64,000 nt of DNA from Mucilaginibacter gotjawali. GTDB taxonomy: Bacteria > Bacteroidota > Bacteroidia > Sphingobacteriales > Sphingobacteriaceae. A program made the position numbers and the translations under genes. Position 1 is the stretch's first letter. The number at the start of each line of letters is the position of its first letter. The DNA lies in the NCBI RefSeq assembly GCF_002355435.1, contig NZ_AP017313.1:2356001-2420000 (forward strand). The letters run 5' to 3'. The notes under the pieces were generated by a model, which saw only the letters and a list, made by a program, of their open reading frames with translations, was not told the origin of the DNA and ran no database searches. Positions 16,448 through 26,020 of this stretch are shown here, piece after piece.

Positions 16448-18256
16448 ATGCGCTTAAAATTTTCTTTTCTTTTTCCTTTTGTATTATTTTTCGCATACAT
16501 AAATGTTTTTGCTCAAAGTAATCAATACCAGTTTTCGCGGCTTAATATAAGCAATGGGTTGTCGCACAACCAGGTTAATTGCATATTTAAAGATTCGCAG
16601 GGTTTTATGTGGTTTGGTACGGCTTCGGGGCTTAATCGTTACGACGGGTACACTTTCAAAGTATTCAAACACGATGACAACGACAAAAACTCTATCAATA
16701 ATGACTTTATAAATGATATTTTTGAGGGGCCGGATAGCAAGCTGTGGGTGTCAACCCGTGGGGGCTGGTGTTATTACGACCCGGAAACAGGGCAGTTCAA
16801 TGCCGATGTGCCCGCCATGTTCCGCTCTTTAAAACTTCCCGTTTATCCTGCAGTCTCCAAAATAGTGGCTAATGGTAAAGGGGATTTTTGGTTTGTATGT
16901 CCTGATTCCGGCCTTTACCACTATAATGCCTTAAACAAAAAGACAATACGTTATCGTCATGATGTCAATTCAAGGTCCGCTTTATGTTCAAATTCTATTT
17001 CAGATATCACGCTGGATGTAAAAGGAAATATATGGCTTGCTTATAAAGGCGGTATGGTGGAGATGCTGGATGTTAAACTTGATAAGATAACCTACCGCAC
17101 GGATATTTTTTATAAAACAAATGATGATAAAAGCCTGGATTATGTTATAACTGTTGACCGGGATAACGATTTGTGGCTTTATTCTTTCAGCGCTGATCAG
17201 GGCATATATTATTACAGCCCTTCGGCGGGGATATTCAAGCATATTGATAAGGAGTCGGCCGGGGCAAAATTAAAATCCAATGTCGTTAGTACTATCGTCC
17301 AGGCGGACGATGGGCTTATCTGGATCGCCACTGATCATGGCGGGATAAACCTTATTGATAAAAAAGGGTTCAAAATCACTTACTTGCTGAACAGACCAGA
17401 TGATGCAAAATCATTGGGAGAGAATAGCGTCGGACTTTACAAAGATAACATTGGTATTATGTGGGTCCGTACTTTTAAAGAAGGAGTAAGCTATTATCAT
17501 AAAAGCATTATCAGGTTCCCGCTTTACAGGCATTTCGCCTCAGATCCGGGCAGCCTGAGTTTTGAAGACGTTGACAAATTTGCGGAAGAAAAAAACGGCA
17601 ATTTGTGGATTGGAACAAATGGAGGAGGATTAATTTATTTTGACCGCAAAACGGGCAAATTTACACAGTATAAACATGATGCCTCAAATGAAAATAGTCT
17701 CAGCAGTGACATTATTGTAGGTTTATGTATCGACCATGAACAAAAATTATGGATCGGGACCTATTTCGGCGGACTGGATTGTTTTGACGGAAAAACTTTC
17801 ACTCATCATAAACATGATGATAAGGTAGCTACCAGTATTGCCGATGACAGGGTGTGGAGTATTCTCGAAGATTCGTCGAACCGGCTATGGATAGGAACAT
17901 TTAACGGTGGTCTGGAAATTTTCGACCGTTCAAAAAAGATATTTTATCATCCTTTTAATCAAACCGATATCAGGTGTCCATATGTGTCATCAATAGTTGA
18001 AGATAAGCGGAAAAACATATGGATAGGCGGATATTTCGGCGTAGATAAAATATTGAAAAACGAGCGGAGAGTTATACACTACACCAGGTCAAATAACGCC
18101 AACAGTTTAATTGGCAATAATGTGAGCAGCATCACCCAGGACAGCCGGGGCCTGATGTGGATGGCAACAGGAGACGGCGTGAGCATACTGAATCCCGAAA
18201 CAAACCGCTTCACTTCGCTGACGAAAAAAAGGGCCTGCCTGATAACCAGGTTTTAA
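16448..18256 (+). CDS. Hybrid two-component regulator, N-terminal sensor propeller part (frame-broken)
   Basis: The 602 residues comprise a signal peptide (cut near VFAQ) and most of a 14-blade propeller of two-component-regulator repeats, seen in repeated motifs such as GFMWFGTASGLNRYDGY, NLWIGTNGGGL, KLWIGTYFGGLD and RLWIGTFNGGLE. The family is the periplasmic sugar sensor of hybrid two-component systems that control polysaccharide loci. The frame ends at 18256 with the unrelated tail RACLITRF. Normal sequence continues one frame back: after T-K-K a -1 shift gives K-G-L-P-D-N-Q. The shift site is the A7 tract at 18224-18230 followed by GGG. The gene is next to GH31 and upstream of SusC, as expected for the locus regulator. 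Confidence 0.88.
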   Translation: MRLKFSFLFPFVLFFAYINVFAQSNQYQFSRLNISNGLSHNQVNCIFKDSQGFMWFGTASGLNRYDGYTFKVFKHDDNDKNSINNDFINDIFEGPDSKLWVSTRGGWCYYDPETGQFNADVPAMFRSLKLPVYPAVSKIVANGKGDFWFVCPDSGLYHYNALNKKTIRYRHDVNSRSALCSNSISDITLDVKGNIWLAYKGGMVEMLDVKLDKITYRTDIFYKTNDDKSLDYVITVDRDNDLWLYSFSADQGIYYYSPSAGIFKHIDKESAGAKLKSNVVSTIVQADDGLIWIATDHGGINLIDKKGFKITYLLNRPDDAKSLGENSVGLYKDNIGIMWVRTFKEGVSYYHKSIIRFPLYRHFASDPGSLSFEDVDKFAEEKNGNLWIGTNGGGLIYFDRKTGKFTQYKHDASNENSLSSDIIVGLCIDHEQKLWIGTYFGGLDCFDGKTFTHHKHDDKVATSIADDRVWSILEDSSNRLWIGTFNGGLEIFDRSKKIFYHPFNQTDIRCPYVSSIVEDKRKNIWIGGYFGVDKILKNERRVIHYTRSNNANSLIGNNVSSITQDSRGLMWMATGDGVSILNPETNRFTSLTKKRACLITRF

Positions 18257-20643
18257 ATATACTGGAGGATAACAAAGGGGCGATGTGGTTAAGTACATCG
18301 AACGGGCTGTGCAAGGTAACGTTGATACCCGGGAACAAGTCATATAGTTTTCAGTTGGAAAATTTTGATGAAACAGATGGCCTGCAAGGCAGAGAGTTTA
18401 ATGTAAATGCGGCTTTAAAAACCCATAAAGGGGAACTGATATTTGGCGGCGCCCACGGCTTTAATATGTTCGACCCCTTAAGTATACATCCAAATATTAA
18501 TGACCCTAAACTTATTTTTACCGATTTTCAGCTTTTTAATAAAAGCATAGCGGCCAATGAAATATTCAGCGGGCATGTCATCTTATCGAAAGCTATTTCG
18601 GCTACCCATGAAATAACGCTGAATCACAGCGAAAATGTGTTTACCATTGAATTTGCATCGTTAAATTATTTAAACCCCAATAAAATAGCCTATCAGTATA
18701 TGATGGAGGGTTTCGATAAGGGGTGGCGTACTGCGGACAATGCAACGCGGAAAGCCACCTATACCAACCTTGACGGCGGGACTTATATTTTTAAAGTCCG
18801 CGCCTTAAACGCAGATGGCGTTGGCCGCCCCGCATACGCCGCTTTTAAAATTAATGTGCTGCCCCCATTCTGGAAAGCCCCACTTGCCTATGTTATTTAT
18901 TTAATACTGCTGGTTGGTATACTTCTTTTTATTCGCCAGCGCGGAATCCAAAAGATCAGGAAACAATTTGCGGCCGAAAAGGAAAAGCAGGAGTCTCGGT
19001 TATTGATCGAACAGGAGCGGCAGGAGGTTAAGCGTATGCACGAGCTGGATCAGTTGAAAATAAAGTTTTTGACAAATGTAAGTCACGAGTTCAGAACGCC
19101 ACTGTCCTTGATTATAGCACCGGTTGACAAAATGCTTACCCGTGCTGACCAAGAGCAAAAGCAGCAGCTTAACATGATAGGGAAAAATGCTCGGCGATTG
19201 TTAAACCTGGTAAATCAACTGCTTGATTTCCGTAAGATGGAAGTTCAGGAGCTGAAACTGCACAGTAAGCCAGGGGATATCGTTAAGTTTATCAAGGAGA
19301 TAAGCTTGTCGTTTACAGATATTGCCGAAGAAAAAGAGATTGGTTTTATATTTGACACCGCCGTCGATTCCCTGTTTACCAGTTTTGATCATGATAAGAT
19401 AGAAAGGATATTGTTTAATCTGATATCAAACGCTTTTAAATTTACCCAAGCAGGAGGCCACGTAAGCGTTTTACTAAGTGTGGCAAAGGATAGCCAGCCT
19501 GGCAGCGAAGGTTTAATTGAAATTAGGGTGATCGATACAGGCATTGGAATACCCTTTGAAAAACAGGATAAGATTTTCGAACGGTTTTTTCAGAACGATA
19601 TTCCAGCATCGATGATAAATCAGGGTAGCGGCATAGGTCTTGCGATCACACGTGAGTTTGTAAAGATGCACGGCGGCGAAATAAGCATCGAAAGCGAACC
19701 AGACCATGGCAGTTGTTTTATTATCAAACTGCCGTTTGTTATTTACGATACTCCCGGGCAGGGTCTGTCATCCCACGATAATGCTGACATCGAAAAAGAG
19801 GACCTGCTTGCCTCCGATGAAATTAAAAATGTGCCCAAACAACAGCACGCCAATAAAAAGCCCACGGTTCTTTTAGTTGAAGACAACGATGATTTTCGCT
19901 TTTACCTCAAGGATAATTTAAAAGACATATTTTTTATTATCGAAGCTTCAAACGGAAAAGACGGCTGGCAAAAGGCGCTTTCGCAGCATCCGGACATTAT
20001 AGTAAGTGATATCAGCATGCCCGAAATGACAGGTATTGAACTTTGCAAAAAACTAAAGAGCGATAAACGTACGTCGCATATCCCGGTTATTTTGCTAACT
20101 GCGCTGACGGGTGAGGCCGATCAATTAAAAGGTTTGGAAATCGGCGCCAATGATTATATGACCAAGCCTTTTAATTTCGAGATATTGCTCTCAAAAATCA
20201 AGAATCTTCTTGTCCTTCGGGATACCTATAAACGGACCTACAAAAAACAAATGGATGTGCAATTGCAGGAAGCCCCTTTACAAAATGAAGACGAGAAGTT
20301 GTTAAGGAGTATTGTTGAGTATATAGAACTCAATATCGTAAATGAAAATCTGTCTGTAGAAGAATTAAGCCGCCAGATGAACATGAGCCGCGGTTCGCTT
20401 TATAACAAGGTTTTAATGCTCACCGGTAAATCGCCTGTCGAATTTATCCGTTCCATAAGGCTTAAAAAAGCGGTTTATTTGCTTGAGAACAGCCAGATGA
20501 CCATAAGCCAAATATGTTACGAAGTAGGCTTTAATACGCCAAAATACTTTACAAAGCTGTTCAAGGATGAGTATAATATACTTCCTTCCGCATATACCAG
20601 CTCCATTCGTCAAAAGAAAAACCTAACCGCAAATAAAGAATAA
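18157..20643 (+). CDS. Hybrid two-component regulator, C-terminal kinase-receiver-AraC part
   Basis: This frame is annotated from the ATG at 18157, but the first 23 or so residues are out of frame with the family; true homology starts at about 18224. In order: last propeller blades, a Y_Y_Y beta-sandwich (about residues 160-230), one transmembrane helix (about 245-265, YVIYLILLVGILLFI), HisKA with His310 in VSHEFRTPLSL, HATPase (DTGIGIP, GSGIGLAI), a receiver with Asp618 in VSDISMPEMTG, and an AraC HTH at the C-terminus (MNMSRGSLYNKVLM and ICYEVGFNTPKYFTKLFK). Joined to the upstream frame it makes about 1,400 residues, the normal size. Without the join, the DNA-binding half would have no signal peptide or sensor. 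Confidence 0.88.
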   Translation: MDGNRRRREHTESRNKPLHFADEKKGLPDNQVLNILEDNKGAMWLSTSNGLCKVTLIPGNKSYSFQLENFDETDGLQGREFNVNAALKTHKGELIFGGAHGFNMFDPLSIHPNINDPKLIFTDFQLFNKSIAANEIFSGHVILSKAISATHEITLNHSENVFTIEFASLNYLNPNKIAYQYMMEGFDKGWRTADNATRKATYTNLDGGTYIFKVRALNADGVGRPAYAAFKINVLPPFWKAPLAYVIYLILLVGILLFIRQRGIQKIRKQFAAEKEKQESRLLIEQERQEVKRMHELDQLKIKFLTNVSHEFRTPLSLIIAPVDKMLTRADQEQKQQLNMIGKNARRLLNLVNQLLDFRKMEVQELKLHSKPGDIVKFIKEISLSFTDIAEEKEIGFIFDTAVDSLFTSFDHDKIERILFNLISNAFKFTQAGGHVSVLLSVAKDSQPGSEGLIEIRVIDTGIGIPFEKQDKIFERFFQNDIPASMINQGSGIGLAITREFVKMHGGEISIESEPDHGSCFIIKLPFVIYDTPGQGLSSHDNADIEKEDLLASDEIKNVPKQQHANKKPTVLLVEDNDDFRFYLKDNLKDIFFIIEASNGKDGWQKALSQHPDIIVSDISMPEMTGIELCKKLKSDKRTSHIPVILLTALTGEADQLKGLEIGANDYMTKPFNFEILLSKIKNLLVLRDTYKRTYKKQMDVQLQEAPLQNEDEKLLRSIVEYIELNIVNENLSVEELSRQMNMSRGSLYNKVLMLTGKSPVEFIRSIRLKKAVYLLENSQMTISQICYEVGFNTPKYFTKLFKDEYNILPSAYTSSIRQKKNLTANKE
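18221..18233 (+). other. A7-G3 tract at the regulator frame break
   Basis: The zero frame reads ACG AAA AAA AGG. Slipping one base back on AAA AAA gives ACG AAA AAA AAG GGC CTG, that is T-K-K-K-G-L, which restores the propeller sequence. A single missing A (A8 to A7) in the genome or assembly would look identical. Confidence 0.6.
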
Positions 20644-20809
20644 CACCCTGATTACTTTCTCATTCAGTTCATGCTTGCCCTTTTCCGGTTATTAGGCAGC
20701 TTTGTCATAAATCGTAACAAAAAAGGCTAAATAGCTGCCTTTTAATAGCTTTGTGTAGCATCTATATGTATATAACTTGGTCATTTATAATAGATTAAAC
20801 GATGTTAAA
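20644..20809. other. Intergenic gap before the SusC promoter
   Basis: No gene or strong hairpin was seen between the regulator stop and the promoter block; the sequence is AT-rich. Confidence 0.4.
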
Positions 20810-20871
20810 CATTTGGTCTATATTTTTGCTCAACTCTGCCACTTTCCATCTTTTAGATTATCATAGCTTCA
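20810..20871 (+). promoter_or_regulatory. Promoter block C of the first susC operon
   Basis: ATTTGGT, a pyrimidine-rich stretch, TTTTAGATTATCATAG and TAGCTTCA (20864-20871, a variant of TAnnTTTG) line up with block D upstream of the second susC (50898-50959). It also shares the CATTTGG/ATTTGAAC start with blocks A and B. It is the probable site of regulation by the hybrid two-component protein just upstream. Confidence 0.55.
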
Positions 20872-21201
20872 TCTCCGGAATTTAGTTTCACGGCGAGGTG
20901 TTTGAAAGATGCTGCTTTTTTAACAACGTTCCACCAATTATTTATCCATAGACCATATAATTATTTTTTGACTTAGTAAACAGAGTTTGACTGTGTTTAA
21001 AGATTTTTTTAAATCAAGTCCCCGGCAGTTGAAAGCAGTGACTGTCAGGAAAGCAGGTTTTAAAGGGTGTTTTGAGGTGCCTATTTATAGTGCGAAATAT
21101 TAAAAACGATATAAAATATGAGTGAAAATTAAGACTAAGTAATTACTAACCGACAAAACCAATGAACCAATTTTTAAAATACATTAAAATCCCTTTATAA
21201 A
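20872..21201 (+). promoter_or_regulatory. Long conserved 5' leader of the first susC
   Basis: The transcript predicted from block C would carry about 320 bases before the susC ATG. Positions 20872-21010 are colinear with 50960-51095 in front of the second susC: CCGGAAT/TCGGAAT, GCTGCTTTTTTAA/ACTGCTTTAGAA, TTCCACCAATTAT in both, TTTTTTGA(C)TTAG, and ACTGTGTTTAAAG/ACTGTATTTAAAG. Such conservation outside coding sequence points to an RNA or DNA element with a function. The rest of the leader shows no ORF. Confidence 0.55.
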
Positions 21202-24200
21202 ATGGATAAAAATTTACAAAAAAGAATGAGATACCATATTTCGTTATTTATAGCAAGCATGTTGCTATGTCTTTCAAGCTACGCGCAAACCGTCGGTATC
21301 TCCGGAAAGGTAACAGACGCCGACAATGCCGAACCGATGACCGGAGTAAGCATTAAAGTTAAAGGAACAACAACCGGAGCGGTGTCCGATATTAATGGTA
21401 ATTATAAAATAATGGCAAAGCCGGGCGATGTACTCGTCTTTAGCTTTTTAAGTTATCAACGTCAGGAAATAATTGTAAAAAAAACCAACGTAATTGATGT
21501 TAAGCTAAATTCAACATCCAGCGACTTAAATGAAGTGGTTGTTGTTGGATACGGTAAATCGATAAAAAGAAAAGATGTAACGGGTTCGATAAGTTCAATT
21601 AAAGGCAATGACCTGCGGCAAACACAACCAACTACTTTTGACCAGGCCCTGCAAGGGAAAGTTGCAGGTGTTGTGGTTCAACAGATCTCGGGGCAACCTG
21701 GCGGTGGAGTATCTATTCAAATACGTGGTGTATCGTCAATAAGCGGCTCTAATTCACCAATGTATGTAATCGATGGTGTTATTATTCCTCCTACCAGCGA
21801 CCCTGGTAATGGTGGCAACCCATTAAATTCTATTAACCCTAACGATGTAGAATCAGTCGATGTTTTAAAAGATGCATCAGCGACTGCTATATATGGTTCG
21901 CAGGCAACCAATGGTGTTATTGTTATTACCACAAAAAGAGGCAAGGCAGGGGCGCCGACCATAAGTTACGATGGCTTTGCCGAGCAACAGTTGAGGCCAA
22001 AGGAACTCCCTACTATGGACCTGCAGCAGTATGCTACCGTTATAAATGCCCGTTCACAAGTCTGGGGCTTCAGTACCGATGCTGCCGAACTTGCCAATCC
22101 ACAATATCTGGGTAAAGGCACCGACTGGCAAAAAGCATTATTTCAGAACGCACCGGAGCAAAGCCACACCCTGACCATAAGCGGTGGCGATGTCAAGAAC
22201 CAATATTTAATATCATCCACTTATTTCAACCAGCAAGGTATTGTGTCCGGGTCTGAATTCACCAGATATTCTGTACGGGTGAACCTCGACAATAAAATGA
22301 CTGACTGGCTAAAATTGACTACCAGCCTTCAGTTAATACACAGTGGGCAGAATCAAAATGCTACTGCCAACGCTGGAATAAGCAATGCATTGAGCGAGAC
22401 ACCTAATATTCCGGTACAATATCCTGATGGTTCCTATGGTGGAAATACCAACACCGAAGGTTGGGTGAGTTCTGTTGCAAATCCTGTGGCTGTCTCCTTA
22501 ATTACCACAAATAATCAAACCCGAAATCAGGTGTTTGCCAACCAGTCTATAGATATAACGTTTACTAAAGACCTCTCATTCCGCACGGAATTATCAGGTA
22601 ATTTCGATTTTAATGCCAACAATAGTTTTAGCCCAAGTTATACTTTTGGTACAGTTGTTAACGGCACCAATGGTGGAGGCCAGGGTGAGTCGCAAGATAT
22701 TAGCTGGACACTCCGCAATTTTTTAACTTATAACCACAGTTTTAATAAATTTAAAATCAACGCATTAGCGGGGCACGAAGCAAGTTCGGATTGGAATGAA
22801 AGTGTTAGTGCCAACCGTACAAATTACCCTTCAAACAATGTAACATCCGTTAGTGCCGGCGATCCTGTCTCGGCTACAAACTCAGGCAATGTTGGCCTTG
22901 GTGGCGCAACGGAATCTTATTATAGCCGTCTTAATTTGTCATGGGACGATAGATACCTGATCACCGGTACAGTACGTAACGATGGTTCTTCCAATTTTCC
23001 GGCCAACAATCGCTGGGCACTTAGCTATTCTGGTGCATTTGCCTGGAAAATTAGTAACGAAGCTTTTTTGAAAAATGTAAAACAGATAAGTGAATTGAAG
23101 CTGAGGCTTAGTTACGGCCTTACCAACAACCAAAACGTACCGGGCAATTCTTATGTGGGTTTGCTTTCAACTCAGGTCAACGGTTTAGGTACTGCAGAGT
23201 TTCAAACCCAGTTGCCAAACCCCAAAATAAAGTGGGAACAAACAGATTATTATGATGCCGGAATTGACGGTTCGTTTTTCAACGGGCGTATAAATTTTTC
23301 GTTCGATGTTTATGACCGCTTAACAAACGGCCTGTTATTAAGAGAACCGCTTCCCATCTATTCAGGTACTACCACCGGTTATTCGCCAGGTGCTATGGCA
23401 GCACCTTATGCCAACGTTGGTAGTATGCGCAATGAAGGGTTTGACTTCCAGATCAGTACTACCAATATTAGTAATAGAAATTTTATCTGGAGAAGTGATT
23501 TTACCTTATCGCGCAACGTTAATAAAGTGCTTAGTTTAGGTAACGGCGGATCTGATGCCAGCCTAACCGCATCAGATGGTGGCAGTGGCCAGGTAGCCGA
23601 AAAAACGGTTGTAGGCCAGTCAATTGGTGAGTTTTACGGCTATGTTTTTGATGGCGTGTTTGCCACCCCTAAAGATTTTCAAACACATGCCCTGCCGGCT
23701 AATCAGGCTGGTGTGCCTTATCCTATTAGTCCAAATTCTGGCGGCATTTGGTACGGCGACCGTATGTTTAAAGATTTGAATGGCGATGGTATTATCGACT
23801 CAAAAGATGAAACTTTTTTAGGCTCGCCACTTCCGAAATTCCAATATGGTATCGGCAATACGTTCACATACAAGGGTTTTGATCTGAATATTTTCTTTAG
23901 CGGTGACTATGGCAACAAAGTATTCAATGAAGTATCTGTAAGCCATACTGACCCGTCACAAACTACGGCCTGGTTTACATCGGTATTAAATTACTCGCGT
24001 TTGGCCTTGGTAAACCCCAATGGCTCTGCATCCGATGTTAACAATGTGTATGTTACCAACCCGCATACAAATATTGTGAGTTTGAGAAATGATAATACCA
24101 ACGAAAATAACCGCCCTTCTACTATATACATACAAGATGGTTCATTCCTGAAATGTAAAAACATTAAGTTGACTTACCACCTGCCAGAAGGTATTTTGTC

Positions 24201-24384
24201 GAAAATACACGTGCATTCTGCGCAAATATATGCTAACGTAACTAATGTATTTACAATTACAAAATATGTGGGTATGGATCCGGAAATTGGTTCGTGGAAC
24301 CCGCTTCAGGCTGGTTGGGACCAGGGTTATTATCCTCAGCCGCGCGGATTTACTATTGGCGCAAACATAACCCTTAACAAATAA
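21202..24384 (+). CDS. SusC/RagA-type TonB-dependent outer-membrane transporter
   Basis: The 1,060-residue protein has a signal peptide (cut near SSYAQ), a carboxypeptidase-regulatory-like beta-sandwich (about 30-105, GISGKVTDADNAEPMTGVSIKVKGT), a plug domain (about 120-235, DVTGSISSIKG through YGSQATNGVIVITTK, with PMYVIDGVIIP) and a 22-strand barrel ending in an aromatic-poor C-terminus (GANITLNK). It imports oligosaccharides with the SusD lipoprotein encoded 26 bases downstream. It opens the central operon, which runs through SusD and the glycan-binding protein into four-fold GH5 and exo-acting enzymes. Control by the adjacent hybrid regulator is expected from block C. The substrate, probably xyloglucan oligosaccharides, is inferred from neighbours. 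Confidence 0.93.
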   Translation: MDKNLQKRMRYHISLFIASMLLCLSSYAQTVGISGKVTDADNAEPMTGVSIKVKGTTTGAVSDINGNYKIMAKPGDVLVFSFLSYQRQEIIVKKTNVIDVKLNSTSSDLNEVVVVGYGKSIKRKDVTGSISSIKGNDLRQTQPTTFDQALQGKVAGVVVQQISGQPGGGVSIQIRGVSSISGSNSPMYVIDGVIIPPTSDPGNGGNPLNSINPNDVESVDVLKDASATAIYGSQATNGVIVITTKRGKAGAPTISYDGFAEQQLRPKELPTMDLQQYATVINARSQVWGFSTDAAELANPQYLGKGTDWQKALFQNAPEQSHTLTISGGDVKNQYLISSTYFNQQGIVSGSEFTRYSVRVNLDNKMTDWLKLTTSLQLIHSGQNQNATANAGISNALSETPNIPVQYPDGSYGGNTNTEGWVSSVANPVAVSLITTNNQTRNQVFANQSIDITFTKDLSFRTELSGNFDFNANNSFSPSYTFGTVVNGTNGGGQGESQDISWTLRNFLTYNHSFNKFKINALAGHEASSDWNESVSANRTNYPSNNVTSVSAGDPVSATNSGNVGLGGATESYYSRLNLSWDDRYLITGTVRNDGSSNFPANNRWALSYSGAFAWKISNEAFLKNVKQISELKLRLSYGLTNNQNVPGNSYVGLLSTQVNGLGTAEFQTQLPNPKIKWEQTDYYDAGIDGSFFNGRINFSFDVYDRLTNGLLLREPLPIYSGTTTGYSPGAMAAPYANVGSMRNEGFDFQISTTNISNRNFIWRSDFTLSRNVNKVLSLGNGGSDASLTASDGGSGQVAEKTVVGQSIGEFYGYVFDGVFATPKDFQTHALPANQAGVPYPISPNSGGIWYGDRMFKDLNGDGIIDSKDETFLGSPLPKFQYGIGNTFTYKGFDLNIFFSGDYGNKVFNEVSVSHTDPSQTTAWFTSVLNYSRLALVNPNGSASDVNNVYVTNPHTNIVSLRNDNTNENNRPSTIYIQDGSFLKCKNIKLTYHLPEGILSKIHVHSAQIYANVTNVFTITKYVGMDPEIGSWNPLQAGWDQGYYPQPRGFTIGANITLNK

Positions 24385-24410
24385 AAAAATCATCGATAAA
24401 AAAGATATTT

Positions 24411-25997
24411 ATGAAACGAATTAATAAAATTGTAACTATATTGTTATTGGGTGCGGCCGCAGTCGGATGCAAAAAGAGCTTTTTGGACCGCCCCTCTACC
24501 ACGCTAATCAGCTCTGAGAATTTTTACAAAACCCAGGCTGATTTGCGGCTGGCCACCGCGAACCTTTATGGAGGCTCCCCATGGTGGCAATGGCAGCAAC
24601 CCTGGTTACTATTAGGCGATGCTTTGCCCGGAACGGCCTTTTATACCTATAATGGCGATATAATGCAGCTTTATTCACGTACAATTACATCGCAAAATGG
24701 TGTTGTATTGAGTGGCTGGACAGGTTTGTATAACGTTATTGGCCAGTGTAATATGGTTATTAATGCCATAAACCAGTCAACCTCTGCTTCATTAACGCCA
24801 GTAATCAAAAATCAGGCCATTGCCGAAGCCAGGTTTATCCGCGCCATGGCCTATTATCATTTGGCGGTTTATTGGGGTGCTGTGCCTATTGTTACTGATA
24901 ATACCAAACTGGTAAGTAATGCTTTGCTTTATCGTAATACGGTTTCGGATGTTTATAAATTTATTACCATCGACCTCACTTTTGCAGCGCAAAACCTTCC
25001 TCTTAAAGATCAGGCAGGCCGGGTAACCACCTGGTCGGCGCAAGGCTTACTGGGCAAAGTTTATTTAACCATGTCAGGCTGGGGCCACAGCGGCTCGCGA
25101 GACCAGGCATTGCTGGATAGTGCCGCCAAATACGCAGGCAATGTGTGTAAAAATAGCGGGTTAGCATTGTTTCCAAGCTATTATGACCTTTTTAAGGTGC
25201 AAAACAACAATGCCCCCGAAGATTTATTCTCGCTTCAATGGGCTCCGGGTGTGGGTTACGGATATGGTAACGTGTTAGAAACCTATTATTCGCCCAGTAA
25301 CAAAATAAATTTCGGGAACAGTGGCGGATGGGAGACCTTACAGCCAACCTGGGATTTATATATGATGTACTCGGCTAAAGATACCGTGCGGCGCAAGGCC
25401 ACCATTATGCTATCTGGAGATCATTATCCGGAATTGGATCAGGCGGATGGCGGTTTTACCGCAGGCGGAAATTGTATGAAAAAACATATCGTAGGCAACA
25501 ATGCAGATAACAACTCGCCAACAGCTACGTTGTGGTCATCCCCGGAAGACTTCGCGATGCTTAGGTTGGCCGATGTGTATTTGGTATACGCCGAAGCTAT
25601 TTTGGGCAACAATGCTTCCACTACCAATGCTGATGCTCTAACTTATTTTAATGCAGTGCGTGCAAGAGCCGGTGTAGACCCTGCCCCAATGTTAACTGCC
25701 GACACCATACGTAGGGAAAGAAGGGTTGAATTGGCTTTTGAAGGCCAATATTGGATAGATTTGGTAAGGTGGTCTTATTACCAGCCCGATGCAGCCGTTG
25801 CATTTCTTAATGCTCAGGATAGTAATCATAATCGGCAGCCGTTTTCTTATGATCATAAAACGGGTATAGCTACAAGGGATACTACTGCGGCCCCGGCTGC
25901 TACTCCGGCAACCATCAATTCATATACAATGCAGATTCCGGCATCAGAGTTATCTACCGACCCGAAATTGGCGCAGCCACCAGTTCCTTATTATTAA
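24411..25997 (+). CDS. SusD/RagB-type surface glycan-binding lipoprotein
   Basis: The 528-residue protein has a lipoprotein leader ending in VGCKKS (Cys20 region) and the SusD TPR-like fold: YNVIGQCNMVINAIN, AEARFIRAMAYYHLAVYWG, LLGKVYLTMSG and the C-terminal signature RRERRVELAFEGQYWIDLVRWS. SusD forms a lid on SusC and captures glycan at the cell surface. The gene starts 26 bases after susC and is followed after 23 bases by the surface glycan-binding protein gene. Confidence 0.93.
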   Translation: MKRINKIVTILLLGAAAVGCKKSFLDRPSTTLISSENFYKTQADLRLATANLYGGSPWWQWQQPWLLLGDALPGTAFYTYNGDIMQLYSRTITSQNGVVLSGWTGLYNVIGQCNMVINAINQSTSASLTPVIKNQAIAEARFIRAMAYYHLAVYWGAVPIVTDNTKLVSNALLYRNTVSDVYKFITIDLTFAAQNLPLKDQAGRVTTWSAQGLLGKVYLTMSGWGHSGSRDQALLDSAAKYAGNVCKNSGLALFPSYYDLFKVQNNNAPEDLFSLQWAPGVGYGYGNVLETYYSPSNKINFGNSGGWETLQPTWDLYMMYSAKDTVRRKATIMLSGDHYPELDQADGGFTAGGNCMKKHIVGNNADNNSPTATLWSSPEDFAMLRLADVYLVYAEAILGNNASTTNADALTYFNAVRARAGVDPAPMLTADTIRRERRVELAFEGQYWIDLVRWSYYQPDAAVAFLNAQDSNHNRQPFSYDHKTGIATRDTTAAPAATPATINSYTMQIPASELSTDPKLAQPPVPYY

Positions 25998-26020
25998 TTA
26001 AAAAATTAAAGTATATAATT

